A DNA stretch of 64,000 nt from Dermatemys mawii (lineage: Eukaryota > Chordata > Testudines > Dermatemydidae). Numbering within the stretch: the first letter of the stretch is position 1; each line of letters starts with the position of its first letter. This document shows positions 11,766 through 23,047 of the stretch, in pieces. The translations under genes and the position numbers were made by a program. Location of the stretch: contig ML677343.1 in NCBI GenBank assembly GCA_007922305.1, positions 34,571,806-34,635,805 of the forward strand. The letters run 5' to 3'. The notes beneath the pieces were generated by a model. The model searched no databases. It worked only from the letters and a program-made list of their open reading frames with translations, and had not been told where the DNA came from.

Positions 11766-13190
11766 ATGAGAGTACCTGACAAGTGGTCTGCAAATTATGC
11801 ACCAGTTAACAACAAAAAATTAGTAGGGAAGAAACCAGCCCGCAAGTTACGTTCCTGGAACGTACAGACCATGACAACTGGCCTGTCAGAAGATCTTCAG
11901 ACAATCAGTGATGCTCGGAAGACCTTAGTCATCAATGACAAGTTAGCACAACTCCAAATCGACATCGCCTCACTGCAGGAGACACGGCTGCCAGACTTTG
12001 GGTCTCTCAGGGAAAAGGATTATACATTCTTCTGGAAAGGGAAGAGTGCTGAGGAAGTCAGAGAGTATGGTGTTGGATTCGCTGTCAGAAACTCTCTGTT
12101 GGGGATGATAGAACCATGCCAATAAGGAACTGAAAGACTGCTATCACTCTGACTTCACACATCTACTGGATCCGTCAACCTGATTAGTGTGTATACACCA
12201 ACACTCAACGCTACCAGGAATATTAAGGACGAGTTTTACAACCAGTTAGACACGATCATCAGCAGGATTCCCAAAGAAGAGCACCTGATATTACTGGGTG
12301 ACTTCAACGCCAGGGTGGGCGCTGACCACGACGCTTGGCCATCCTGTCTTGGAAAGTTCGGCGTTGGAAAAATGAATGACAACGGGCAACGACTCTTGGA
12401 ATTGTGCTCATACCATGAGCTCAGCATTACCAACTCATTCTTCCAGACGAAGCCTCAGCATAAAGTGTCCTGGAGACACCCTCGTTCCAAGCACTGGCAT
12501 CAACTTGACCTGATCATCATTAGGCGGTCTGCCTTGAAGTGCATTCTGTTTACTCGCACCTTCCACAGAGCTGACTGCGACACTCATCACTCACTGGTGT
12601 GTAGCAAGATGAGGCTCCAGCCAAAGAAGATCCACCACTCCAGGACAGAGGGCAAATCTTGCATTGATGTGAGTAAGACCACACACCTAGATAAGGCGGA
12701 GAAATTCACCCAAGCGCTCTCCGAGGTGCTGGACTCTGCGCCTCCGGGCGGTTGCGCCAAGGAGAGATGGGACTGTATTAGGGACACAGTATACAGCATA
12801 GCCATGAAAGTCTTTGGAAAGAAGCAAAGTAAGAACAATGACTGGTTTGTGGCTAACTCCGCCATACTCACTCCAGCCATAGAAGAACGTCGTCCTGCTC
12901 ACCTGGAATACAAGCAGTCCCCTAGTCAGAGGTCATTGCAGACATATAGATCTCCCAGGAGCAAAGTACAGAGGCTAGTGAGGCAGTGTGCCAATGACTA
13001 CTGGCTCCAGCTCTGCCTGAGCATTCAGCTATCGGCTGACACTGGAAACATCAGGGGGATGTATGATGGCATCAGGAAGGCCATCGGACCCACAAAGAAG
13101 GTGACAGCGCCACTGAAGTCTGCAACAGGCGAGAACATCCAGGACAGGGGCAAGCAGATGGATAGATGGGTGGAGCACTATTCTGATTCT
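11766..13190 (+). pseudogene. Non-LTR element endonuclease region, broken
   Basis: The apurinic-type endonuclease would nick the target DNA for target-primed reverse transcription. Motifs in order are WNVQTM near residue 33, LQETRL near 75, LGDFNARVG (about 12294), HQLDLIIIRR (about 12497) and a DTHHSLV segment where the SDH motif is expected. Two in-frame stops interrupt it: TAA at 12123-12125 and TGA at 12150-12152. The latter is consistent with CGA-to-TGA decay at a CpG. The frame resumes unchanged at 12153. A frameshift near 13186-13200 separates it from the reverse transcriptase. The ATG at 11766 is the first in this frame; the true start is uncertain. Confidence 0.8.
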
Positions 13191-15008
13191 GTTTTACTCC
13201 AGGCAAAACACTGTCACCGAAGCTGCCCTTAATGCCGTGGATGGTCTTCCTGTTGAGACTGAGTTAGACAAGAAGCCCACCATGGAAGAACTGAAGAAAG
13301 TCATTGAGAGCTTGTCCACAGGAAAAGCCCCAGGAAAGGATGGTATCCCGCCAGAAGTCATCAAGTGCGGCAGCAGTGTCCTGCTAGAACACCTCCACGA
13401 CCTCCTTTGCCGGTGGTGGGATGAAGGTACAGTACCTCAGGACATGAGAGACACCAGCATCTTAACCCTGTATAAGAACAAGGGTGATAGAAGCGATTGC
13501 AACAACTACAGGGGAATATCTCTTTTGAGTATTGTGGGCAAAGTCTTCGCACACATCATTCTGAATAGATTGCAGAAGCTTGCTGACAGATGTACCCAGA
13601 GTCGCAGTGCGGATTCCGAGCAGGGAGATCCACAATTGATATGGTTTTCTCCTTGAGGCAACTGCAAGAGAAATGCAGAGAACAGCACAAGCCGCTATTT
13701 CTTGCCTTCATAGACCTGACCAAGGCATTTGACCTTGTGAGTAGAGATGGGCTATTTAAGATCCTGGCAAAAATAGGCTGTCCACCGAAGCTGTTGAGCA
13801 TGATCCAGTCGTTCCACGACGACATGAAAGGCACAGTACAGTATGACGGCTCGACATCCGATGCCTTCGACATTCGCAGTGGAGTAAAACAAGGCTGTGT
13901 TCTTGCTCCCACGCTCTTTGGCATCTTCTTTGCAGTTTTGCTGAAACATGCCTTTGGAAACTCCACTGAGGGCGTTTATCTCCACACCCGGTCTGACGGG
14001 AGTCTTCTCAGTCTGGCTCGATTAAAGGCAAAGAGTAACGTACGGGAGGCTACCATCAGAGACCTGCTGTCTGCAGACGATGCTGCCTTGGTTCCCCACA
14101 CAGAAGTCGATCTACAGCGCCTGATGGTCTGCTTTGCCAGAGCTTGTGAAGAGTTCGGGTTGACAATCAGTCTCAAGAAGACCAGTGTTGTGGCCCAGGA
14201 TGTGGATCCTCCGAGCATTGCTATTAATGACAACGTACTGGAGGTGGTCAGTCGGTTCACCTGTCTTGGATCCACTACTATGGACAACCTTCCATTGGAC
14301 TCTGAGATCAACCAGAGAATCGGGACGGCCTCCACAGTCTTGGCTAGGCTGTCACAGAGAGTGTGGAACAGCAGCATGTTGACCATCAACACAAAGGTTG
14401 CTGTGTACCGCGCCTGTGTGCTAAGCACTCTCCTCTATGCCAGTGAAACTTGGACCCTGTATGCCTGGCAGGAAAAGAGACTGAACGCCTTCCACATGCG
14501 CTGCCTTCGTCGCATACTCGGGATCACGTGGAGTGATCGAGTGACAAACAACGAGGTGCTGGAACGTGCCAAGATCTCCAGCATGGTCACTCTCCTCCGT
14601 CAGCGCCGCCTCAGATGGTGAGGCCACGTAAGTCGAATGGACGATGGGCGGCTCCCCAAAGACTTGCTGTATGCTGAGCTTGCCTCCGGAAACAGAGCTA
14701 TAGGACGGCCCCACCTTCGCTTTAAAGATGTTTGTAAGAGGGACCTGAAAGCTCTTGAAATCGATATTAACAGCTGGGAAAAGCTCACCCAGGATAGTTC
14801 CAGATGGAGACACGTTCTGACCACTGGACTGAAAACTGGCGAAGACCAGCTGCGACAGCTTGCCGATGAAAAGTGAGCTCAAGGAAAAAGGAAGCAGTGG
14901 CTCCAACCCACAGTCGATTCTGCCTTCAAATGCAGCAAATGCAACAGAGACTGCCACTCCCGTGTGGGGCTCTATAGCCACAACAGACGCTGCATGACCA
15001 ATAGCTGA
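13191..15008 (+). pseudogene. Non-LTR reverse transcriptase and C-terminal zinc-binding region, broken
   Basis: The frame before about 13585 contains GKAPGKDGIPPEVI and NNYRGISLL. After a second frameshift at about 13585 come YPESQCGFRAGRSTIDM, block A (AFIDLTKAFD), block B (SGVKQGCVLAPTLF) and block C as LLSADDAAL. In block C the usual aromatic residue before ADD is serine. A long C-terminal region (ASETWTLY, LRRILGITW) follows. TGA at 14619-14621 replaces the codon after RLRW, and TGA at 14874-14876 interrupts the tail. The frame ends at 15008 after a Cys/His pattern (CSKC, CHSRVGLYSH, RRC) typical of this element group. Confidence 0.8.
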
Positions 15009-15074
15009 ACATTCCCCATGGGCACATATCCATTGTCTCCTGAGACTAACGGACGCCAACGTATAGGTGGTGGT

Positions 15075-16189
15075 ACGGTTTGTGACCAAAGAAGTATCCT
15101 GGTACCAACATGGTTACAACTATACCATACAGAGCCAATCAGAAAGGCCCTGGTCAGAATTCTAAAGCCATGTGTATGTCTGCATGTGTGTCAGCATTTT
15201 TTATGCTATTTCTTCAACCTTTCTTTACTAACTTTAACACTTGGTAGAAAATCAGCACACAGAGATAACCTAGAGCGTCCGGGAGGCACCATTTATCTAA
15301 GTTTACTGTTCGGAAAAAAAGTCATGTTATTTTCTGTAACCCAAAGAGAGAATTTTGCTCAGCGGTAATGAGTTGCTTTTTTTATGAAGTGTCACATCAT
15401 GCCAAACATAGGATGATGTAAGGCAAGATGGTTCTCCCTAAAGTAGCAGCTCATCAGCTGAATGAACTTCCATTCCAAAGAGGCTTTTCTTTCAAATTTG
15501 TTTTAATTTTTCTAATTAATTATGAGAGCTCTTTGAGATTTTCCATTTTGTTCACAGTTTGGTTCTTGCTCTGAGGTGTTCTTAATAAATGGAATCTTCA
15601 GCAGAATTCTTTCATTTAAAGGATCCTTCGAAAGAGACTCCAATTCTGTTTAATTTAGATGCTTTCTCTGATTGTCAGTTTCATTCACAGTATTGGCTTG
15701 ATTATCAACTGATAGCTATAAATCGTAGACGCTCAGAATGTCATCACAGAAGAGAGAGCCAACTTTAAACCGGCTAAATGTTCATAATGATGAGTTTCAG
15801 GTTTATCACAAGATGTGTGTTAATTTCTGCAGTAAATAAATCTGCCTTAGTTCAGTTAGATCGAGGATATGGTCTCCGTCCAGTCTTTGTTCTCATTTAC
15901 TGTTTTTAACCTTCATATATGTGATTACCAAAGATTCAAATGTCTGCATTTCCTCAGAAAGATGAAACCTATCAAGATGGATTTGTAGATTGGATTTTAC
16001 ATTATTTGGATATTTTTGCTGTATAACTCTTGTCTTCTATATAGTTGGCCTATATTAACAGTCTCTGTAAAGTGACCTTTTTGACTGTTGACATAGTTTA
16101 TGCCATGTATCTATAACTATGTGCCTCATCAGAATTATATAAATAAGTAAATCTGCCGGTACGTAGGGACCACATACTGTTATGGTGGA
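15075..16189. other. AT-rich unique DNA; candidate conserved non-coding stretch
   Basis: There are no repeat or coding signatures. The stretch at about 15440-15870 is AT-rich with several TAAT and ATTA cores (for example TTCTAATTAATTATG), as often seen in vertebrate enhancers. This is a suggestion only; alignment to other amniotes is needed. Confidence 0.25.
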
Positions 16190-16290
16190 ACTATTCTGGG
16201 GGATTTCTCCAGCCTGTGTTCTACAGGAGGTCAGATTACATGATCACAGTGGTCCCTTCTGGTCTTCTCTGGAATTTATTGTATAAGTTT
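16190..16290 (+). mobile_element. CR1-family 3'-end fragment
   Basis: The text GGAGGTCAGATTACATGATC followed by AGTGGTCCCTTCTGG matches the commonest 3' terminal region of reptile CR1 elements. The copy is about 100 bp and lacks coding sequence. Confidence 0.6.
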
Positions 16291-18813
16291 TAAGACTGAT
16301 TTCACCACAGACACTCACATATCTTGTATCTGCCACATACTGTACAAGAAAGCTGTTCTGAAAACATTTATGAGGGGTTTTTTAAAATGTCTTGTTACTT
16401 TTTCTTGTATTCTCCTACCTATAAAGCTAATTGCCTGAACACCCATGAGCCCAACTGAGGGAGAGAAAAATTAAAATTGTTATATTTGAAATGCCTCTAA
16501 ACATTACCTAAATATTTGTAAAAATGTCTCCATTTTAAAGTCATATGTCTCAGCCTATCTGTGCTTTGGAGCAAATATTGTAGCCATTGGCAAGACGGCT
16601 TTTCTTCTTTCAGGGGACAAATGCTCCAATTTCTAGTCATATGGGTAATGAGATACTGTCCTTAAACCTCACTAGTGCTAGACTGAATCTTCTCATCCTG
16701 CACATCAGGTGAGTTCAGTTTTGGGAGAAAAGTCCATACCTGGGGGAAGGAGGGAATGTTTCTCTGGCAGATTTTACGTGTGAATGTTTAATGTCAACTT
16801 CTGAAGCTTCTTGGAAGTTTAGAATGTTAGAATATGTTGCAGTGAGGATTGGGGGAATGGGCAGAGTTCAGGTGAGGCAGTCAGAGCTGCATAATAAATG
16901 CTGTTTGCAACATAGCTCTGCAATTAATCATCTCAATAGCATCACACATGTTGAGTTTCTATAAATTTAACATAGATAAATCTATAGACAGACACACACA
17001 CACGTGTATGTTTATCTATCTTTATATTTATGCCATAACAATGGGATATGACATGTGCTAATCCCAAAATATATAGGAGAAAAATATCTGTTCCATAGTG
17101 TGAAATAAACAGAAACCCTCCGATACTTCAGTGATCTCTTGTCATTCATCTGCTACTTGGTCTAAAAATAAACAGCCAAACACACACACATTATTTATGT
17201 ATATATGTTATGTTGTTTTATAAACAATACTTTTATTTTATGGATATTCTATATTATTATATATAATATAAAATCTAAGCAAAAACAAACATACATACAG
17301 CCTAGTACATTTTAAGATAGCCAGAAAATCCATGTATTGTATATAAAACAGAGGCTGCTGTGATGTGTCTGTATCATGAACATGTACTCTCACTACCTTC
17401 TCTTGGGTAACATTCACTCTTACCACATCCTCATGTCCAGTACCTTTTCCCCTTCTGGTGGCATCTTATTAAGGCTGGATTCAGTTCCCACTGAATCCAG
17501 TGGGACATTTAATAGCTATTTTAAAGGGAGAAAGATCTATTTGGTTCTTCTGGCACGGACTCTTTGTCTTATTTGTCTGTAAAGTGCTATGCACACCGAT
17601 CATGCTGTAGAAATAGTGTGAGAATTTGGGGGTGCTCTCTGCTAATCACAGCCCAAATCCTTCAATCTGATCTGTGGTGTGAGAGGGGGGTCCACTGATG
17701 TCAGCCGGGCTCCATGAGGGGCAAGTGTCTTACCAACATAGATCTGACTGCAGGGCTGGAGCCAGGACCTTGACAGATAAGTTTGGAATAGGAATTTACC
17801 AAAACAAGGTTCCTACTGTGTGAGCAGGAAGCTTCCTCAAGTTTTCATCATTTTACTGACATTTGATATTAAAAATTCAAATTTGAACCAAAAGAGAAGA
17901 AAACTCTTCTCCCTCTCCTAGAGAAGTGGCATTGTTTAAAACAAACTGTAATAAAATCTTTTGGGTGGTTCTTCTGCCCTCCTATCAACCACCTTCTCTC
18001 TCTCTGCATTTTCCATCTGCTCTCCTTCCCCCCTTCCTTCCCACAGCCCAGCCAGCTTCTGCTCCCCAGAAATGCTGTCAGCTATTGATTGTTAAAATGG
18101 ACGCGAGAGGGAGGAGCTGGGATTCTCCCAGGGTAACCACGTAATCACATCATTGCAGTTGTGTGGCTGGAGCCCTGCTGGCCTGTGGGGATGGAAGGTG
18201 GGTGAGGGCAGAGCCATTTGAGGAAGGACCCATTCCTGATCCCATACTGGCGAAACTCTCTTGATTTCACTGGGAGGACTGGGCCTGAGGAGGAAAATGA
18301 GTAAACGGGGCTAGAACACCTTCTTGTCCGTGATTTGACAACCCCGTTCTCTTGACTCTTGGACGCTTTTATGCTTAAGCTGGTGAGAGGTTAAGGTGGC
18401 ATCTTAATTGCTGGCAAATGGAAATTTTGAAATTTGAAAATTCTGACTACGGGAGCCAATTAGAGAAGAAGGTCTCTAATAATTAATCCGAGTAGATAGA
18501 TTTGGATATTCAAAGTGATTGTGCATATCCGACTTCTAGGTTGAATCAGCATACAGGGAATTGAAGAACTAGGGAAGAACTGTTCAGCTAGGGACCGGTG
18601 GCTGTACGGCAGTCCTGGGTTCTGATTGGCAGAGGCATTTCCTTACACTGTGGTTAACAACACACGGTGGAAACGGGTCAACACCTTGGAAGGTGCAAAC
18701 TCTAAGTCCTGCGCAGGGTCCCCAGACAGAGTATGCTGCAAGCAGCATGTTTAAATGACCAAACCACGTGCAAAACACTGACCAGCTTGTGTAGCCGGGA
18801 AGTGGTGCTATCG
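16291..18813. other. Unique AT-rich DNA with minor simple repeats
   Basis: No gene is recognised. A short (AC)n run lies near 16990-17005, an AC patch near 17179-17190 and an AT-rich stretch at 17195-17280. Words such as GAATCCAGTGGGA near 17502 hint at small old repeats. Confidence 0.35.
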
Positions 18814-18906
18814 CCATTTACACACTGGAAACGGAGACCCAGAGAGCGACTTGTCGAATGGCCCAAACAGAGTCCTAGGCCACTGCCTTACCACTAGGCC
18901 ATCCTC
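18814..18906 (-). mobile_element. CORE/MIR-like SINE head, antisense
   Basis: On the minus strand it reads GGATGGCCTAGTGGTAAGGC (A-box-like), with GGGTCTCCGTTTCC and GTGTGTAAATGGCGAT further downstream. This is the expected order of a tRNA-derived SINE with a CAGTTTCC/TGTAAATGG core. Confidence 0.55.
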
Positions 18907-19624
18907 CTTCCCTTGCATCTTGTGGGGCAGCTGGACCCTTGACGGGTGGAAGGTGGTGGTTGAGCACTCTCCATTCCCCAGTGTAAAATGTGATCTTTAG
19001 GTGTTGATCAGCAAAGAGTGCCCTTGAGTCAGTACATCCTCCAAACACAGAGTCCCTGGCCTTCCCTTACTAGCCAGCGCTGGAATTCCTGGCCACACTG
19101 AAGGAAAAATCCTCACTCCTGGGCAGACCTTTACTGGGGTGTGGCAGCCCTGCCCTCCACAGCCACTTATAGAGGATGACTTACCCTGGTCCTGAATCGA
19201 AACGAAAGGCTGCACTTTAATATCCACTGCGCATATGCAGTAACATTTGTACCCCCGTTCTCTCCCCCCTCCCACACAGCCAAGCTTTCTCCCAACCCCT
19301 CCCTCCCCACATATACCACAGCCGCCGGCTTGCACCTCACCTCACCCCCTTGTGCCCACATTTGCATACAAAATTCCCCAGCACCACACACATGCCATCC
19401 AAACATGCATTTTAATATGGCCAAATGTAAACATATATATCTAGGAACAAAGAACGCAGGCTAGACTTACAGGAGTGCAGGGACTCTGGAAAATCCTGGG
19501 GGCTAATCAGCTGAACTTGAGCTCCCAGTGTGACGCTGTGGCCGAAAGAGCCTGGGATGCGTAAACAGGGAAATCCTGAGTAGGAACAGAGAGGTTATTT
19601 TACCTCTGTATTTGGCACTTCTGT
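18907..19624. other. Unique DNA with a C-rich strand
   Basis: A pyrimidine/C-rich tract lies at about 19255-19350. Open frames on both strands through it are compositional. No gene is seen. Confidence 0.4.
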
Positions 19625-19905
19625 GACTGCTGCTAGGATAATGTGTCCAGCTCAAGTGCCCACAATTCAAGAAGGATGTTGATAAGTTGGAGAGGGTTCA
19701 GAGAAGAGCCATGAGAATGAGTAAAGGATTAGAAAACCTGTCTCAGATTGAGCTCCTTGAAGATATTTAGAACTTCTGCATGTAGATAGCAAAAGAGGAA
19801 GCTAAGGGGTGACGATTACAGTCTGTAAGTATCTACAAATACTTAATATTTTGGGGAATAAAGATTGAATAATGGGCTCTTCAGTTCAGCTCTGGTGGTA
19901 AGAGC
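19625..19905 (+). mobile_element. CR1-family fragment, sense, C-terminal coding and 3' region
   Basis: The translation around 19675-19745 reads as a CR1 C-terminal segment (KLERVQRRAMRM-like, LSQIELL), followed by ATAATGGGCTCTTCAGTT, a word of CR1 3' regions. It is of a different subfamily from the adjacent antisense CR1 that begins at 19926. The two face each other 3' to 3'. Confidence 0.6.
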
Positions 19906-19925
19906 GTGTGAATCAGCTGAACATC

Positions 19926-22095
19926 ATAAGAACATAAGAAAGGCCGCACAGGGTCAGACCAAAGGTCCATCCAGCCCAGTATCCTGTCCTATGATAGTGG
20001 CCAATGCCAGATGCCCCAGAGTGAATGAACCTAACAGGTAATGATCGAGTGATCTCTCTCCTGCCATCCATCACCCCCCTCTGACAAACAGAGGCTAGGG
20101 ACACCGTTCCTTACCCATCCTGGCTAGCAGCCATTAATGGACTTAACCTCCATGAATTTATCCAGTTCTCTTGTAAACCCAGTTATATTCCTAGCCTTCA
20201 CAACCTCCTCAGGCAAGGAGTTCCACAGGTTGACTGTGCACTGTGTGAAGAACGTCTCTTTATTTGTTTTAAAACTGCTGCCCATTAATTTCGTTTGGTG
20301 GCCCCTAGTTCTTATATTATGGGAACAAGTAAATAACTTTTCCTTCTTCACTTTCTCCACACCACTCATGATTTTATAGACCTCTAACATATCCCCCTTA
20401 GTGTCCTCTTTTCCAAGCTGAAAAGTCCTAGCCTCTTTAATCTCTCCTCATATGGGACCTGTTCCAAACTCCTAATCATTTTAGTTGCCCTTCTCTGAAG
20501 CTTTTATAATGCCCGTATATCTTTTTTGAGATGAGGAGACCACATCTGTATGCCCCATGGATTTATAAAAGGGCAATAAGATATTCTCTGTCTTATTCTC
20601 TATCCCTTTTTTAATGATTCCTAACATCCTTTTTGCTTTTTGACTGCCGCTGCACACGCATGGATGTCTTTAGAGAACTATCCACGATGACTCCAAGATC
20701 TTTTTCCTGATTAGTTGTAGCTAAATTATCCCCCATTGTATTGTAGGTATAGTTGGGGTTATTTTTAATAATGTGCATTACTTTACATTTATCCACATTA
20801 AATTTCATTTGCCATTTTGTTGCCCCATCACTTAGTTTTGTGAGATGTTTTTGAAGTTCTTCACAGTCTGTTTTGGTCTTAACTATCTTGAGCAGTTTGA
20901 TATCATCTGCAAACTTTGCCACCTCACTGTTTACCACTTTCGCCAAATCATTTATGAATAAGTTGCATAGGTTTGGTCCTAGGACTGACCCTTGGGGAAC
21001 ACCACTAGTGACCCCTCTCCATTCTAAAAATCTATCATTTATTCTTACCCTTTGTTCCCTGTCTTTTAACCAGTTCTCCATCCATGAAAGGATCTTCCTT
21101 CTTATTCCATGACAACTTAATTTATGTAAGAGCCTTTGGTGTGGGACCCTGTCAAAGGCTTTCTGGAAATCTAAGGACACTATGTCCACTGGATCCCACT
21201 TATCCACGTGTTTGTTGACCCCTTCAAAGAACTGTAATAGATTAGCAAGACATGATTTCCCTTTACAGAAACCATGTTGACTTTTGCCCAACAATTCATG
21301 TTCTTCTATGTGCCTGACAATTTTATTCTTTACTATTGTTTCAATTTGTTACTGATTTGTCCAGTATGGACGTTAGACTTTCCGGTCTGTAATTGCCAGG
21401 ATCACCTCTAGAGCCCTTTTTACATATTGGCGTTACATTAGTTATCTTCCAGTCACTGGGTACAGAAGATGATTTAAAGGACAGGTTACAAACCATAGTT
21501 AATAGTTCCTCACTTTCACATTTGAGTTCTTTCAGAACTCTTGAGTGAATGCCATCTGGTCCCGGTGACTTGTTACAGTTAAATTTATCAATTAATTCCA
21601 AAGCCTCCTCTAGTGACACTTCAGTCTGTGACAATTCCTCAGATTTGTCATCTACAAAAGACAGCTCAGGTTTGGGAATCTCCCTAACATCCTCAGCCGT
21701 GAAGACTGAAGCAAAGAATTCATGTAGTTTCTCCACAATGACTCTATCGTCTTTAAGTGCTCCTTTTGTATCTCTACCATCCAGGGGCCCTGCTGGTTGT
21801 TCAGCAGGCTTCCTGCTTCTGATCTTCTTAACAAACATTTTGTTATTACCTTTTGAGTTTTTGGCCAGCTGTCCTTCAAACTCCTTTTTGGCTTTTTTTA
21901 CTAAATTTTTACGCTTAATTTGGCCATGTTTATGCTCCTTTCTATATACCTCTCTAGGATTTGACTTCCACCTTTTAAAAAATGCCTTTTTAGCTCTCAG
22001 TGCTTTTACATGGTGGTTAAGCCACGGTGGCTCTTTTTTAGTTGTTTGTGTTTTTTATTTGGGGTATACATTTAAGTTTGGCCTCTATTATTGCT
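19926..22095 (-). mobile_element. CR1 LINE, 5'-truncated, antisense, about 2.2 kb
   Basis: The element runs from right to left. Its 3' end is the AAGAACATAAGAA box at about 19926. The 3' UTR occupies about 19926-20123, then the coding region extends to about 22000. The endonuclease region is mostly missing, so it is 5' truncated near 22095. It belongs to the same subfamily as the sense copy ending at 53644: the last 88 residues of both read nearly the same and the 3' UTR blocks are shared. No TSD could be identified. Confidence 0.9.
20124..21838 (-). pseudogene. CR1 ORF2 reverse transcriptase, frameshifted
   Basis: The enzyme copies CR1 RNA at the nicked target. The segment 21838-21341 (165 residues) contains the N-terminal RT part (KSPGPDGIHSRVLKEL, GDPGNYRP). 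A frameshift near 21345 leads into 21294-20611 (227 residues) with block A (SLDFQKAFDRVPHQRLL), block B (SGVPQGSVLGP) and the catalytic FADDIKLL. Another frameshift near 20660 precedes the C-terminal segment 20390-20124 (NLWNSLPEE, ELDKFMEVKSING). The catalytic aspartates are intact, but the reading frame is broken at least twice, so no functional protein is expected. Confidence 0.85.
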
Positions 22096-23003
22096 ATTAT
22101 CTATCCTCTATCTATTGCTATAGTTCTGTTATCATGGCTATTGCATTGGCAGTTTCATGCTACCCTCGTGAAGCAAGTAGATACAAGTTGCCAGTTGCAC
22201 CAGTTAATAACCCAACAATAAACGGCTGAAAAACCAGAAGGACGGAGCTGTTACTCTCTGGTGGGTGGTGGGAGGCTGCAAATCCAGGCTCCTCTCTCCA
22301 GTTGGTCAGCAGTTTATGATTGCAGCACCCTACTTCGGAATTTATAGACTAGCAGCGTTTCATAAATCAGCAATACGTGCTCAGTGTGTCATACTCTGCA
22401 TATTCTAAACTAATATGTCACTCCCTTTTTTTGTAGTACCGTGTTTATGGAAAGTTTCTATCAGTTGTAAGCTAAATGCCTGCAGCCCAGACAAGGAGAA
22501 ACAATGATGAACAATTATAAAGCAAATAATTAATAAACGACAATATCAAAACTATGAGGAAACAAATCACTGTCACTACTTGTTTAAAGATGCTACGTTT
22601 AGAAACATTTATCAGTTAAATCTCCTGTAGCCATCTGTGGACAGTTCCAGTGCCTCACTCTTGTTTCGGTGGCACACCTGAGGAAGGAGAGCCATTTGGA
22701 GAAGCCAGTATGCTCATGAGTAACACTGCAGTGCTGCAGCTGTAGGACCTGACCCTTTCTTGCCTCTGTGTCCTTGTGGATTGGGATGGGTGGGAGGTTT
22801 TGTGTCCAAGGAATGTGGGGTCACGCCCAGAGTTCTCAACAGTGTCTGCACTTTTCAGAAACAAGGCTCCGCCGGGTCATGCCACCAGAGCAGGATGAAC
22901 TGGTCAGAGGTTACTGTCAGGGGCAGGATCCACGGCCATGGCTGTGGGGCTCAGAGGACATCCCCAGGAAATGTTTAGTGGCCGTGCTAGTCAGTGACTC
23001 CAC
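22096..23003. other. No identified feature
   Basis: No gene or repeat is recognised. Frames near 22768-23040 lack motifs. Confidence 0.4.
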
Positions 23004-23047
23004 TGATATTCTGGAATTTGTGAAATTCCAGAAATTCTGACATCAGT
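23004..23047. repeat. Imperfect palindrome (hairpin)
   Basis: A perfect core, CTGGAATTT-GTG-AAATTCCAG, sits at 23011-23031. ACTGAT at 23002-23007 and ATCAGT at 23042-23047 extend it outward, with about 7 unpaired bases on one side. It could be the relic of a short fold-back element or a protein-binding dyad. Confidence 0.55.

Larger units (their letters stand above)
11196..15061 (+). mobile_element. Near full-length RTE/CFDP2-like non-LTR retrotransposon
   Basis: This copy of about 3.87 kb has a non-coding 5' leader (11196-11765), an apurinic-endonuclease domain, a reverse transcriptase and a short cysteine-rich C-terminus. A 13-bp TSD with one mismatch flanks it: TATATGTGGTGGT at 11183-11195 and TATAGGTGGTGGT at 15062-15074. 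The endonuclease resembles the craniofacial-development-protein-2-like proteins of RTE-type elements. The clade is not certain. The coding region carries four in-frame stops and two frameshifts, so it is dead. It sits 16 bp downstream of the TTA that follows the MITE ending at 11166. Confidence 0.85.

Noticed and set aside
14421..15089. 222-residue minus-strand frame
   Set aside because: It is a shadow opposite the C-terminal region of the RTE-like element.
20137..20379. 80-residue plus-strand frame
   Set aside because: Antisense shadow of the CR1 C-terminal region.
21549..22229. 226-residue plus-strand frame
   Set aside because: It is a shadow on the opposite strand of the antisense CR1 coding region.
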